Shown one piece after another: positions 20,191 through 33,043 of a DNA stretch of 64,000 nt (positions within the stretch are counted from its first letter, which is position 1; each line of letters begins with the position of its first letter). The notes beneath the pieces were generated by a model. That model saw nothing but the letters and a program-made list of their open reading frames with translations. It had not been told where the DNA came from and searched no databases. The stretch is from positions 28,161,390 to 28,225,389 of the forward strand of contig JBCFYV010000012.1 of NCBI GenBank assembly GCA_039000515.1. The letters run 5' to 3'. The position numbers and the translations under genes are program-made. The DNA is from Timema cristinae. Taxonomy: Eukaryota; Arthropoda; Insecta; Phasmatodea; Timematidae.

Positions 20191-21053
20191 GAATAACTTT
20201 AGGATAAAGAATTAATTTGACCCAAATAAAATTGTAAGAAGTCAGGTCATAGATCTATCTTGATACAAAAAAGTCTTATATTATAAGGCATATAAAGCTA
20301 TGACAGGCCTAGCAGGCCCATGGTGGAAAATATATAACTTGAGAACTGACCCAGGCCACAGGCTGGAAACAGTTATGGATGTCTTTATATTAATACTAGT
20401 AAACGATATAAAGAAATTAAATAATGATAAGGATATGTATTTTTAACTAGGAATACAACTGAAAATAAAGTATTGTAATAGTATCACTATTGTAAAAAAC
20501 CTAAACGATTGCGTAAATTAGCCTTCCCCCCCCCCCCCCCCCCACATCTTTGCCTCCTTCAAACACAATGTACTGAGCTAGATTTGATAAAAATAAAAAT
20601 TATATTTATAGCATAACCAAGAAAGTTCAAATACTTTAAAAATTTGAGCAATCAATTATTAGTTTTTATAGTATGTATTTTACTAATAAACTCCTATTTT
20701 GGTCATTATATATTATTTTATTTTATCCCAATATTACCTCCATCAAATGAAATCTTAGTAGTTCAAATTTATTTACAATATTTGAATTGCACGTATGTTA
20801 ATTTGCTAAGATATTAACGCTCTTTGGCTTCAATGTATTGTCAATGGAACTACAAATTTTGCATATTGTGAATAGGGAGTGTCACAGGGTGGTCCACACC
20901 CATCCTCTCAACATGTCCAAACCCACGTTAGACGTCTCTTTCACAATGACCTATTGGATTCCCTTTCAATCTATACTCCTTAAGTACACATTCACTACTG
21001 ACTATACACACGATTTTTCCACATACATTTCTCAGATATTAAATTAAGAAATA
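20191..21053. other. AT-rich stretch with a poly-C run
   Basis: A C run lies at 20526-20543. No gene or repeat boundary is recognised. The 69-codon frame at 20838-21047 shows no known motif. Confidence 0.5.
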
Positions 21054-21359
21054 TAGTAGGGCCCCCGTATCCACGTTTTCAGTTATCATAATCATTATCA
21101 TAATAATTATCATCATCAGTATCAGTCATAATTATAATCATCTGGTCGTATAAACAAGAAGAATAGAGAATATTAAGTACACTGTAGTGTACAGTATACG
21201 TTGCTATTATTATATAATTTATTTAATGTTGATAATGTCTTACTGTGAATAATTTATCATATTAAACTTTAACTTATTTATGTATGTCACATGAATATCA
21301 CATTATAAAATAGTTCGGTACATCCGTGGTTTCACGTAATGGATATGGGGGCCCTACTC
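21054..21359. mobile_element. Tigger/pogo-type MITE
   Basis: The left end TAGTAGGGCCCCCGTATCCA and the reverse complement of the right end, GAGTAGGGCCCCCATATCCA, match closely. Each is flanked by TA (21052-21053 and 21360-21361). Terminal repeats of this form (YAGTAGGGCCCCC) and TA duplications are typical of Tigger/pogo elements. At 306 bp it has no coding capacity. A pogo transposase fossil lies at 38476-40345 and could represent the mobilising family. Confidence 0.7.
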
Positions 21360-21774
21360 TATGTACATTGAAAGATAATTTAATTATTATTTGTGTGAGA
21401 ACTAAATCCTTTAACAATAACAAAAGCGGTTTGTTTTTTGCACACTGATGCTGATTTTGTCCATATTTCAGTAGATGAACTTGCTATAAAATACCAGTGA
21501 CGAAATATACGACACGCACTGAGATTGTCATTGTTTTCATCTTTGTTTTAGAAATAGTCAATGTTTTATTTTATTTTTGCATCACATCTTCCTATAAAAG
21601 ATGTGAAAAGGAAAATCTTCCAAAGTGGAAAATGTTCAATTATTATTTCAGTAAAATAATGTCAACTGATTAAATGGAAATAATGTAATCGAGATACAGA
21701 TATTCCTAATGTCAACGTTTATACTTAAGATTATTTTCTTCTAAGGGCGTTAGCACCAGAAACATCATCAAACG

Positions 21775-22235
21775 AGCTTTGGTGGCCGCGTGGTTTAACG
21801 AGATACTCTCGTAATAGATTATACTATCGATAACAATGAGATTGGTGATCGATCCTGGTCGGGTGCACTGAGGGTGTTTTATCCTAAATAGTTTTACACT
21901 CTCAAGGTGCAATTCCTCTAAATTCAACCTTCCTCATCCCTAGAAAACCAGCGTAGTTAGTAAATAGACAGATAACCCGAACGGATAGTAAGGGTCAGTT
22001 TCATAGTCAGACTTAGCATGCCTCAAGTGTGGCGCTATACTAAATACAAGACGTTACCTACCTGAAACTGAATGGAATTGGCTAGTTTCATAAGCGAAAC
22101 TGGCCCATTCATTTTGGTCTAGGTAGGTGTCGTTCTGTATTTAGTATCGACTCGCACTTTAGGCATGCTAAGCCTGACTATGAAACTGGCCCTAAGACGG
22201 GGTGCTAAAAGAAAGTAGTAAATAAACAAATGAAT
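21775..22235 (+). mobile_element. tRNA-derived SINE (family 2) carrying a MITE
   Basis: The head has an A-box-like GTGGTTTAACGAG near 21790 and a B-box-like GTGATCGATCCTGGTCGGG near 21845-21863. The body ends with AACCCGAACGGATAGTAAG, a 3' word shared with the SINE family at 50969, and after the MITE continues ACGGGGTGCTAAAAG. It is interrupted at 21992-22192. Confidence 0.6.
21992..22192. mobile_element. Foldback PIF/Harbinger-type MITE
   Basis: Almost the whole 201 bp is an inverted repeat. The left end GGGTCAGTTTCATAGTCAG and the reversed right end GGGCCAGTTTCATAGTCAG differ at one base, and similarity continues inward (CTTAGCATGCCT on both arms). It is flanked by TAA on both sides (21989-21991 and 22193-22195), the 3-bp TWA duplication typical of PIF/Harbinger. 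It sits inside the SINE tail, so it is younger than that copy. Confidence 0.75.
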
Positions 22236-23399
22236 GTGAGCCTTTGTAAACCAGTTATGTTCACAGAGATACTTAATTTATTATCATCAATAAGTTAATT
22301 AAAATAATTTTAAGGTTAGAGTGACATTTGTCTCCCCTCTATGCTCCGTGCTTCTTAGCTACCTCTCCCCTTCTTATAACCCAATTGTCTCCTAACACAC
22401 TATGTTTTAAAGTTATTCTATTAAGTTTCTTGACCTAACTAACAAGTGAATTATTGCTAAAAATAATTAGATATTTGAAAGAATATAACCTAACATCAAA
22501 GCTTAGTGCACAAGCGAAATCAATATTTGCATAAGCACGATCATAAGATAAGTAGAATGAAGTAACGTACATTGTCACAGAAATATGTTGTAAATAAATG
22601 TACAACACCGTCCACAAACTTTCTCATAATGTGCAGGTATTTATTATAGCTTCGAAGATTATTTTCAAAAACATATTCTAGTAAACTACTCTTAATTATG
22701 TTTTCCTTATAAAAACCAAACCTATTAATCTCAAGATACATTCATTATATGTAGATTTTAAACCAAATAGTTTAAATATATTTAACAAAATTCAAATTTT
22801 CAAAAATAAATTATTTATTAGCTATCCTAAATTTATTTGTTATTAATTATACAAATTAAAATGTATACTTACATATCATGAAACACTATTTCTAAGTTTT
22901 ATGCCTCTGCAAACCTTCAGGATTTTGAATCCGAATCCGAATGTTTCTAAAATATTCTAGTGTTTTATAATTATTTACGTACGTTGTAATATTTCCGTTT
23001 TAAAACTGTATTGAAGCTTAACTAGTTTAAAATTATTAGAGCACGTATAGTACAACCAACAATTATTTCATATTCAAAACTGAAGATAACACAATAATTA
23101 TAAGAATAATTTCTTAGAGCAAATCTCTGTTTTTTTAAAAGCTATATAATTTATTTTGACTCAGAATTTTTTAGACCGTATCCATTTCTTAGTTTTATTA
23201 ATTTCCTTTCGCTTGCATTGCTTATTTATATTCACGGTTTTAAAATTTTTTGTGAATGTTGTAATTCTTGTATTAACACGAATGGCTTGTATTCATACAG
23301 TATGGAATTGTCCAATTGTCTTTTTTTAAGTTCTTTAATGACACCTTTCTGTCTGCTGTACGAATTTCCCTCGCCATTAAGTGTTTCAAAAATGGAACT
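22236..23399. other. AT-rich non-coding stretch
   Basis: No recognisable gene or repeat. Open frames here are short and biased to hydrophobic and Asn/Lys/Tyr residues. Confidence 0.5.
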
Positions 23400-25680
23400 C
23401 GAGCTCGCTTACAGTAGCATTCCACCATTCAGACGAACCCATCAATTCTCCATGGGACAAAGCTTCTGCCCACGTGTCAGCAGAAGATAAAATAGTGATG
23501 GAAATGTTACCTAGTGTAGGTCTTTCTCATACTATGAAGAGCTTCTTCAGCCCAGGATCTCTCCTGTCATTCTTTAAGAGGTTCATCTAGCTCGAATTCA
23601 TTTAATTCTTCCACAGACATGATGGCCATTTCCTTGACTTCACCTGAACCAAATGCCGATACAAGGAAATATGCAGTCAGTATACTGATACGTTGCTCCC
23701 ATCTTCATTTGGGGTACATTGATTTTGATTGAAAGTTTCATCATTTTGTTAGATAGCATAAGTTTCTTGAGTCACAGTATGGCTTTGTAGGTCTAAGATG
23801 GCCATGAAATGTCCAGACATGGAATTTACTAAATAATCTCTATATGACATCTTGAGTCAGGTGGGTGGTCATAATATATTTGAGGTCATAGATTTGGCGT
23901 ACATCTTCTAGGAGTCCAAACAAGGACGTTATTGGGATCCATATTACTTTCTGAAATGGCAATAAATATGTTTTCTCTTTTAATTGTATTGTACATGCCA
24001 CATTTTTAATTTCATTTAAAACTCTTTTTATTTATTGTAAAAAGGTATGAGACTGAAACCAGCTTTCATAAGGCTAGCATTTGAAGGGTAAGGAGTGTTG
24101 TTGTTCATAACACTGAGTACTTATATTGCTTCAACCGAAATTTTAGATAAAATAGCTTTGTCTGGACCAAATCTTTGCCTTAAATTTTCCTTTACAGCCA
24201 AAAAAGAAGGATCAAGTTTGTGGCACAGTTTAACGTATAATCTGTGCTCTTCTGTAAAACATCGGTCAAAATATCCTCTTTAATCTCTGTACCATATTCC
24301 AAAACAAGTCCTTCGTCGAGAAAATGGTTTCTCAAAAGTTTGATATAGTGAGGCATGTCAGCAAAAGCTAACACTTTTCTTATGTGTCGGCAGGATTAAT
24401 AAAATACATGTTCTGTTGATATTTCAAGTTCCTTGCACATTGTCCCATAGCCGTTTAAATAAGAAACAATGGTATATACTTTGATTCCTGAAGACTTTAC
24501 AGCGTTTATAATCAGTAAAATCAATTATTGGTTCCGATTCTTGTCAAAATCAAAATACACTGGCTGCTTCCATTTAGCGGAAAATCCACTAATTAATACG
24601 ACTTGAACTTTGTAGTTTGGACCAAGAATTTAATCCACTCCATAATAACTATACAACCCTGCTGTCTATGTGAGTTTTATCAAAAACATAGTTGCAAAGT
24701 TTATTTGTTGTAGGTAAATTTTCCCAGCATTTTGTAACTAGCGCCAACACATTGTTAAGAACACGGGAAAAAGGGTAAACTTAGCACCCCACCATTATAA
24801 AGTTGCTGAAGAAGGCAAAGATAATCACAGATTTTCCTTCCAAAATGCATACGCTTTACGGAATAGGGCCCAACGTGAAATGTTTTCACTTGTCCATCAA
24901 ATATTTTTTCCTTTGTGATCAAAGATTTTAGTTAGGTGGATGAAAACTTTTGATTACACATTTAAACGATAGTTTCTTATTTAATTTATTTATACATAGT
25001 TATCGTTTCAATTCTTTTTTCACACCAAAATGCTTTCTAATTCGATTAGAACGTTTCGTTTTGATTCGTTTCAATGTTTGTCGAGCAAATTTTTTCAACC
25101 CTTTTTAATACACCTTTTTAAATAAATTCATCTGGATTTTCAAGAACTCTACAGTTACCTTTAGTGTTTTATTTTTTAAGCAATATATCATAGGTTACAC
25201 ATTCATATCATAAATAACAATATCATCTTCAAGGGAAAGGGGAACTAGTCGTAACAATTTTGTTTATTAAAATACGTGTTCTGTTGTGTTCAATTCTTCC
25301 CAAAGTAGCTAAAGGAGTACGTCTGAAATTAAATCTTTTTTTCCAAGCAGAGCCGTTTCTATTAAACATTTTGTTCCGTCTGACTGGTTGAAATCAAAGA
25401 TGGAACAGCAGTGGTTTTTAGTATTTTCCTTTGTGTTAAACCTAATAAGTGATTTTTAACGTCATCCCCATAACCAGCGGTAAAAAAATGTTACTACACA
25501 AATGGGAATATTTAAAATTAGCTTCGCCTAATCGTTTATATCTGATCATCTAAAGTTTGTAGCTTATGGGAATCTCTTGGGAATGTATGATACACAACGT
25601 TTATTTCCAGTTTATTTGTTTTTTGGGAATCATTTTGCACGTGCCACACCATAGCAACTCATTCTTGTTCTCTACAAAGT
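23400..25680 (-). pseudogene. P-element/THAP-type transposase fossil
   Basis: Reading the minus strand from high to low coordinates gives, in order, a THAP-domain remnant near 25650-25395 (YHTFPRDSHK, then HLLGLTQRKILKTTAVPSLI with the AVP signature), then P-element core sequence near 24620-24520 (SGFSAKWKQPVYFDFDKNR), AVKSSGIKVYTIVSYLN near 24480, and VLAFADMPHYIKLLRNHFLD at about 24374-24310. A further segment near 24240-24120 contains KENLRQRFGPDKAILSK. Stops and frame changes separate them, so it is dead. Candidate C-terminal pieces lie down to about 23400. No terminal repeats were found. The family's known THAP plus RNase-H-like layout supports the call. It could instead be a domesticated relative that later decayed. 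Confidence 0.7.
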
Positions 25681-27144
25681 TAAAATGAAACAAAGCAGTA
25701 ACATATTTACATCACCAACGTGCGAAAAATACAGCACTTGTCTACAAAACAACTACTTTTAAACTGTTTAGAAGAATACTTCAAAATAATATTATTAAAC
25801 CTCAAGATTTGGCATATTACCGAAGGAGCACGTGAGGTTGTAGCAGGTGGTTGTGAACAGTGTCAAAGCGGTGACATCATGGCAGTGTTACCCCCCTCCA
25901 TACAGCGGTACCAAGGTGGCAGCACCAGTATCAAAGAACTTAAAAAGCCCTTACTATATAGCTCTGATCTGGGGAATGTCTGGTTGTAGCGTGAAGAAGG
26001 GGAAGGGGGGGAGTGACAAGATGATTCACATCTTACATCCCGATTGGTGGCATCGCATTTTACGACACTCTTTTTGTTAACATCACCACATGTATACTAA
26101 CAATAAGTACGGGAGGGGGGTGGAGGCTTAACCAGATTATCTTGGCATCTTCTCTGGCTGTACTATTTGTGGCAGTATACCCATTTTATCCATACTATTA
26201 GTGTTTTGTTTTGATTTGCTTGGCGACACAATAATCTTATTTAACAAAATATATTATGTTATCAATCTTAAGTATCTATTTACTACTTTAAAATAAAAAG
26301 GGTCAATATGCTGTTATTTTACTTTATGTTCAAATTATAATGGGTCAACATATAATTCTGCTACCATGCGAATTGCTGCATTACTTAAGCTGATTCTGAT
26401 ATTTTCGTAAACGTGTTAATCAATCTTCAATTGCTAATAAAGTTTGGCCTGAACAAACTAATACAATTTATCTAAATGATATCCAATAAAACGTTTTTTC
26501 AAAAAAGAATTTCGCGTATAATATTTCAAGGTGTTGGGTCACTGTTCAAGTGATTGAATGTCAAAAAAACTGGGGGAAAAGGACGAGAGAAATGTTGGTC
26601 CAATAATCCTCTCATGGCTTTCACTTTTAGAATTCAGCTCTCTGACTCCCGTCAGCCAAACCCTATATAATCTCTTCAATCCTGCTTTTAAAAAATGTCA
26701 TGCATGTTGGATTTTTATTGATCCAAGAAGATACTACTGAACTTATATTTTCAGATTCGATACAGGAAAACGCCCATACAGATTTTTACAACTTGTTTAA
26801 ATGTCACATACAGCAAAAGCTTACAAAAAAATAACAAATCCTGGACACAATAGCTCACAAGTCCAAATCTTCCTGTCAAATATTTTGGTTTGTATTTTAA
26901 AGAGGAAATGTTGTCCAATATTATTTCAAACATACACCAACATAAGCTATGTATAATGAAGCATGGGTTTTCAACCCGTGTGTTAGCCAGGATGTGCCGT
27001 GAGCCCTCAACAAGTAGGCCTAAATTTTTTCCAAACAAATTATAAAAGGTCACACATTCACAAAATAGGACTCTTATGAGCATTAACAGTGGAATAAAAT
27101 ATGGAAAGACTTGATGAAATTGAACAACAAATGAGAGCTAAATT
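25681..27144. other. Unassigned stretch
   Basis: The part at 25820-26010 is less AT-rich and has two overlapping plus-strand frames of 77-89 codons with no known motif. The remainder is AT-rich. A 110-codon minus-strand frame at 26751-27083 has no recognisable domain. Confidence 0.45.
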
Positions 27145-27560
27145 GGTGGCATGAGGGATAAATGTCAAGGTCATATGGTCTTGTTTACCAGTGATATGGT
27201 AGGTCAGGGTTTGGACCCCGACCGGATGTTACTAGGGAAGGAAAGATGTCTTGAATGGGTTTCCCGAATCTCTCCATGGAAATGTGAATACTCAATGAAA
27301 TACCAAAAGACCCACTTTAGTGGACGCATGGTCCAAAGCGTCTATTTAGCAATAGTATATACTACCGATGATGGGGATATAGGGATCAGATCATGTAAAT
27401 CTATGAAGGTAATGTTTTAAATTGGTTTTCCCCTATCCCTCTAAGCCAATGCGGGTACACTTCCTCTATATTCATCCTTCGTCATCCTTAAATATAAGCA
27501 TAGTCAGTGTATAAGAGTATATCCCGAACGGTTAGTAAGACGGCATGACAAAACTAACTA
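27145..27560 (+). mobile_element. tRNA-derived SINE-like copy (family 2, diverged)
   Basis: The head contains TGGTCTTGTTTACCAGTGATATGG near 27177-27200 and a B-box-like GGGTTTGGACCCCGACCGG near 27208-27226. The 3' part contains CCGAACGGTTAGTAAGACGG near 27525-27545, the same terminal word as other copies here. The middle is longer than in the others and may contain an insertion. The 89-codon frame at 27151-27420 is incidental. Confidence 0.5.
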
Positions 27561-28939
27561 AGAATTGCCTTACTGTCTAGATAGTCACTCTAATATTAGT
27601 GGAATATATTTTTTTTAAAAGGCAAGCTCAAGTTTCATATTAATATCATAGTTAATGTTTAACTAACTACATCGGTGAGCACGTGTTCAATGTCAAACCA
27701 AATTTGACAAGTTCGCTAAAGGGGTCAGGGTCTTGAATCCCTGACGGTCTGGTAAGTTTGTTGTTTTTTTCCAAATGTTTTACTAATTTTTCCTCACGCA
27801 AATGCAAATTTATTTAATCTTAATTTTACCATCCTTATCTCTAACACATTACAGTAGTTTTATACATACATACATACATACATACATACATACATACATA
27901 CACACATATATATATATATATATATGATTATATTCCGATTGGCGGGGGTAAAATAAATATTAAGTGTTTATTATTTTCAAGAGTTTCATATCAAGAGAAA
28001 GTGTTGAGATAACGAACATTTTCCACCTCAATATTATGATGAATTTTAACAATTTATATGTGTCCAGCTCCAAATAAATGCTACAACACAATCACAAAAA
28101 CTTTCTCTAATTCTGCATTATTGCTTGAAAGATAATTATTAAAATAGTATTTCAGTAAACTACCCTTAGATATGCTTAGAAGATCATCTTGTAAAACACA
28201 ATAAACACTCTTTATGTCTGAATTTTAAAACAAATTGGTAATCTAATTTTTTAAAATTTGTTTAAATAAACACGTATTTGTATTTATCTTGGAAATATGT
28301 TCTCAAAAACCCATTTTGAACTCAATCTTTAAGGCTAATTTAAAAAAATTAAAACTTTTATATGTTTTGTTGAAAGTAAGCTATCCTTAAATTAATTAAT
28401 TTAAAAATATATTATTATATATATTATATAAATTAGTCCACTTATTCCAATTTTAAATAAATTATTTAGAGTTACTTCCAAAATAATTTAAGAAACATAA
28501 AAATTACCCATTTTGAATCAAATTTCTCCATTTTTTAAATATCAAATTTAAAATAAAATCAGTCATTAGTAAACCACCCCTAAACGAATCTCCTCCATAA
28601 AACAAGTACACAGTTTTATTAAATTTTAAATAAAATAGTGTGAGCAATTTTAGGATATTTTGAATTTTCGAAAATCACTCATCAGTAAATTACCAGTTTA
28701 AGGAATTTTCATACAAAAACCAATATACAGTGATATTGGGAGGGTTCAACCTAGCTATAGATAAGAAATAATAATAGTTTAAAAGAGAGTATACTAATAT
28801 TGTTTTCATATAAATGATATAGATTGAACCATTAAAAGCTACCTTACAGGCCGAGAAGAAATTTAATGTTCACAAAAACAAGGTGCCTAGGAGAATATTT
28901 TGTCCAAATAGGGATAAAGATAAGGGACAGTTAAGGAAG
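27561..28939. other. AT-rich stretch with a microsatellite
   Basis: A (CATA)n run passing into (TA)n lies at 27863-27925. The rest consists of AT-rich sequence with repeated words such as CAGTAAACTACCC, suggesting decayed repeats. Confidence 0.5.
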
Positions 28940-29405
28940 ATACAGTGGACTAGATAGAACTAGCTCAAGATAGGGTGTAATTAGGTGGACTGGATAGAAG
29001 TAGCTTAAAAAATGAATATGGTGTGAAGAATTGGACTGGATAAAACTAACTCAAGATAGGAATAGGGTGTAATGAGTTGGACTTAATAGAACTAGCTTAA
29101 GATAGGAATAGGGTGTAATGAGTTGGACTGAATAGAACTAGCTCAAGATATAAATAGGGTGTAATGATGTGCACTGGATAGAACTAGTTTAAGAAAGTAA
29201 TAGGGTGTAGTAGTGTGGACTGGCTAGATCTATCTCGAGATAGGAATAGGGTGTAATGATTTGTATTGGATAGAACTAGCTTAAGATAGGGATAGGGTGT
29301 AATGAGGGGGACTGAACAGAACTAGCTTAATAACGTGATAGGTGTAATAGGTAGACTGATAAAACTAGCTTAAGATAGAGAATGGGTGTAATGAGGTGGA
29401 CTGTA
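28940..29405 (+). repeat. Minisatellite, about 10 units of 42-50 bp
   Basis: The unit contains GGACTGRATAGAACTAGCTTAAGATAGGAATAGGGTGTAATGAG (shown here in two parts: GGACTGRATAGAACTAGC and TTAAGATAGGAATAGGG). About ten degenerate units follow each other head to tail. Units vary by substitutions and small indels. There is no spacer structure, so it is not a CRISPR array. Confidence 0.85.
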
Positions 29406-30274
29406 TATTATAACTAATGTAGTAGTGATTATAAAGGTATAATTTGGGAGAAATGTACCCGCACTGGCGTGGTGGGAGAATGGTAACACATTTTAAGGAA
29501 AAAACTGTATTCACACTACTGGAATTGAACACTAATTTCCCTGTCACCGGCCAACCATATTATAAAACCCCGATTTTTAGTCCTTGGGGCCATCTGTGGG
29601 GGTAATTATAATTTTATGAAAAGGTTTTCTATATTTTTTAAATTACTGAAGTTAGCATACTATTTCAGCTTTGAATGAAAATGACAAGCCCCTTGTGTTC
29701 GAAGCATATAAGGTCTATTTTTAGCAATGATGGGGTGGTTTGGTACGTGAGTATGTTGACGCGCTGATTGAAAACCATCCCCCCAAACCTTCCAAAACCA
29801 GCCCCTGCCATCCCCTGGGGAGAACCTAGCTGTGGGTTGGAGGGATTAAGGGTGGCATTACTAGGAAAACCACCCGTCAAACCTTCCTTCTTCTGATTGG
29901 GAAGATTTGCCCTCAACGAATATAAAATATTCTGTTATTTGCATCCCAGTATGTGATGGGCATGCCAAAATGAGATGACTCGCTTTGTCCCAATGAGGGA
30001 CTTAAGAGTGTTGTAGGGTGGGGGTGGGGGGAACTATAACCTGATTAGCGACACTGAGTTCTGTCGATTTTAGCCTTCCCTTTTCGGGGTCGAGGGATCC
30101 GTTTCACTCTGCCATTGTTACAATACAATGGCGTAAGCTTCGATTAAAGTGGAATTAGATTCAATTGAATTAGTTTATAATCTATCCTTCACATTAATTT
30201 CTCGGTTCTAAAACGTGTTTCCTCAATGAAAATAATAAAGCATTTGATATGGTTTAATTTTTTTTTTTTTTTGC
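29406..30274. other. Unassigned stretch with a possible SINE head
   Basis: Around 29500-29560 the minus strand has a B-box-like segment (reverse of TGGAATTGAACACTAATTTC), suggesting a tRNA-derived fragment. The 83-codon frame at 29665-29916 is not recognised. A T run is near 30258-30272. Confidence 0.4.
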
Positions 30275-30495
30275 ACTATACCTTACTATCCGTCTGGTAT
30301 ATCCACAATTAGTTGTAAAAATGGAGTATGGATGAGGAAGGTTTGAGGAACTATTTTCGTCATTTGCCTAGAGGGGAATTGGGAAAACCAATAAGAATAC
30401 TCTCCCTTTTTACACCCAGATGGGATTCAAATCTTGACCTGACTGTGGCCAGGATACTAGACTAGCTGAGCTTGACGTTCGAGCCGCATGTCGGC
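30275..30495 (-). mobile_element. tRNA-derived SINE (family 2), minus strand
   Basis: On the plus strand it starts CCTTACTATCCGTCTGGTATATCCACA, the complement of the family's 3' word, and proceeds to GATGGGATTCAAATCTTGACC, the complement of a B box. The A-box region is near 30460. The order body then tRNA-like head on the plus strand fixes the minus orientation. Confidence 0.55.
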
Positions 30496-30634
30496 CGATG
30501 TGTTTCACGTCGTCACATTTTAGGCTGCTTTGCGGGAAGTAGATTGAATTTCTTACTGCACTTTGTGATTAATGTATTTTTTTAGAGAGAAGATTAATAT
30601 TAAAATGTAAGCAAGAAGTATTCTTTTTTTCAAT

Positions 30635-30850
30635 GCCGTTTGTCTTACTACCCGTCTGGACTACCCAAATATTTACACTGAGGGCCCATGTATAAGAGAG
30701 GTAGAACTTGGAGGAAATGTGTTCGGAGAGAGAGTGGAATACCTCTTAGTCATTAGCAATCTCACTACACTAGACCTGAATTCTATCTTTGGCCTTTCCA
30801 TCACCAATAAACCGTTCAAGACGAGACTGACGCCTTGGTCTGCACATCCT
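30635..30850 (-). mobile_element. tRNA-derived SINE (family 2), minus strand
   Basis: It begins on the plus strand with TCTTACTACCCGTCTGGACTACCC and includes GTAGAACTTGGAGGAAATGTG, matching the body of the copies at 4597 and 52535. The head region near 30780-30840 is diverged. The 81-codon frame at 30719-30964 is incidental. Confidence 0.5.
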
Positions 30851-30959
30851 CCATTATTTGTAAGTGGGAAGGATATGTGCTATAATCAGAGATCAATATT
30901 ATTATGTTTGAGACGTCACCTTGGAGTAAGATGCCAATATTGGGTGACTAATACGTTTA

Positions 30960-31529
30960 CTTAAACTGTTATTCAAATTATCTTTCTAATCGGAATATTT
31001 AATCGTTAATAAATATTAAAACATTTTGGTTTACAATTCTGTAATTTTAGGCTATAAAATAGTTTAAATATATTAAAGTGTTTACAATCATGCATATATA
31101 TTTTCTATTTCTTTATAATATAAAAAATCTATTTTAAGAAATATTAAAAATAACACTTTGGTGCTGAGATTGACGTATTTTGATAGATGGTTTCAGCACC
31201 ATAGTGATATTTTCAATACATAAATATAGTTTGTTATTTATAATCAAATTAGATTAAGCAAACAAAGCCATGTAATTGATATGATTCCCAAAAATCACTT
31301 TTCATAATCAAATATTTAATCTTTGACATATGTTATTATATCCTTTTATAAAAATTTAAATTTTATACTAATGTCCATAATGGAACATTTTAAATTATTA
31401 TATTATCAATTTAAATGTGAAAATAATCCGCTTAAACTCGCTCTCAAATTTGATGGTTAAAATAATACTTTTTAAGCAAATTCTGGTTTCAAGACTAAGG
31501 CAAAAAAACAATAGGTTGTTTCTACTTTC
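30960..31529. other. AT-rich non-coding stretch
   Basis: Nothing recognisable. Confidence 0.5.
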
Positions 31530-33043
31530 TCGCTACCTTACAGGTATAGAAAGTATTGGGATCGTCAAAAAAAATGTAACTTGAGATTTTGAAAAATCTA
31601 GACGTTTCATGAACCCCTGAATCAAAAAAGTTGATTTTGTATTTCTGCCTGTCTGTCTATTTGTGCCTCGGAGTAAAGCCTAATCTACTTTACCAATCGG
31701 GCTAAAACTTGGTATTTAGGGTTTTCATAGGGATGCCCAGAGGATATTTGGATTGGATAAGGGTAGTTTTATTAATGGCGAAAAAAAAAAAACAGATTTT
31801 ATCAAAATCGGCCTAGAGATTTTGATTAAATCTCATATCTAAGCATTGATCAATATTAAAAACAAAATGGCTACTCTTAATCTTTCGTAAACATGACTTT
31901 AAGGATTCCGGTCTGATGCATAAATTAATTTGTTTGTGTCGTATCTCAATAACTCTTTGAGATATGAAATTACTTATCATTGCAAATATGTAGGTCTAGT
32001 TATAATAGAAATAGCGTATAACCCGAACGGGTAGTAAGACTCGGTGCTAAATATTATTATATTATTATAATAGAAATCTTTTATTTGAAACATATTTTTA
32101 TAAAACCAATTTTTTTTAATTAGATGCAAATATATATATATTTTAACTTTTCGAAAACTAAAGGTTAAGTATTGCAAACGTGAAAAAAAAAAGAACCCAA
32201 AATGTTGATGGATGTTAATGTTTCTTAATCTCCCGAACTGTAAAAAAATGTTTTTTGCAATGCCTTCTGTCTGTGTTTAACCCTAAAATGAAGAGTAGTT
32301 TACCTAAGGGTGAATGGAGAAAGGATTTGTTTTTTCAAAATAGGCTATAACGGTTTTTATTAAATTTCGTATTTAGGCATTGATTAAGATTATAAATAAA
32401 TTGACTATTTTCATTTTTCAATAAAAATGACTTTTAGGGTTTCTAACGGAAGTGGAAATTTTCGTATCCTCGTAACTATTTGAGATTCTAAATAACCTAT
32501 AATTTCAAAATTGTAAAAATTTAAAAAAAAATGTATAATGTATCTTTATAAAACCAATAATTTCTGAAATATTGTAAAATATATAAATAAAATTTTATGA
32601 GCTTTAGTTTTAGAGAGATATTATATAAGTGTTAACGCAATTATTGTCTAATGCCATAAAGTAAGTAAATAAGTAAATCTCTTAAAAATGATTATGTTAT
32701 TTTTCCTTTAACCTCGTAGGGCAAATGTTTGTACAGCAACTCCTAATAAAATGTCAAAAATTGTAATCGGAAGTCAAAATTTTAATACGATGTATAGACC
32801 CTTGTCGACTCGATATCGATCTCTTTTATTGGCCTAGATATACAAATGAGAACTTAAGTTTTTTTTTATAAAATTATAAAATTTAAAACCTGTGGTCAAA
32901 AAATATGTTATGAAATTATAGCACAATTTTTGCTCTGGTTTACTAGTGTATATTATTTAATTTCACAAATATTACGAGTTTTGAGTAAATATCTCTATTA
33001 ATAAACAATGGTGAGAAAGCCCGTGCAGAGTTCCGTACCATTA
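31530..33043 (-). repeat. Dispersed repeat family R, copy 1 (minus orientation)
   Basis: The left edge (CTACTTTCTCGCTACCTTACAGG) is the complement of the ends at 37560-37578 and 38455-38470. The right edge (GAGAAAGCCCGTGCAGAGTTCCGTACCATT) is the complement of the starts at 34418 and 57290. Internal words such as CAATCGGGCTAAAACTTGG and AGTAAATATCTC also match. The termini share ACTTTCTCGCT in inverted orientation, as in a DNA transposon, but no target duplication is clear. No transposase is seen. A SINE tail (31997-32060) is inserted within it. Confidence 0.6.
31997..32060 (+). mobile_element. SINE 3'-tail fragment
   Basis: GCGTATAACCCGAACGGGTAGTAAGACTCGGTGCTAAA followed by ATTATTATATTATTATA matches the 3' end of the SINE copies at 51255 and 56846. 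The 5' part is missing, typical of a 5'-truncated insertion. It lies within repeat R copy 1. Confidence 0.65.

Noticed and set aside
20526..20543. Poly-C run as a possible retroelement tail
   Set aside because: No adjoining element end or target duplication; treated as simple repeat.
28940..29405. Possible CRISPR-like array
   Set aside because: Units are contiguous and diverged with no unique spacers, and the context is eukaryotic.
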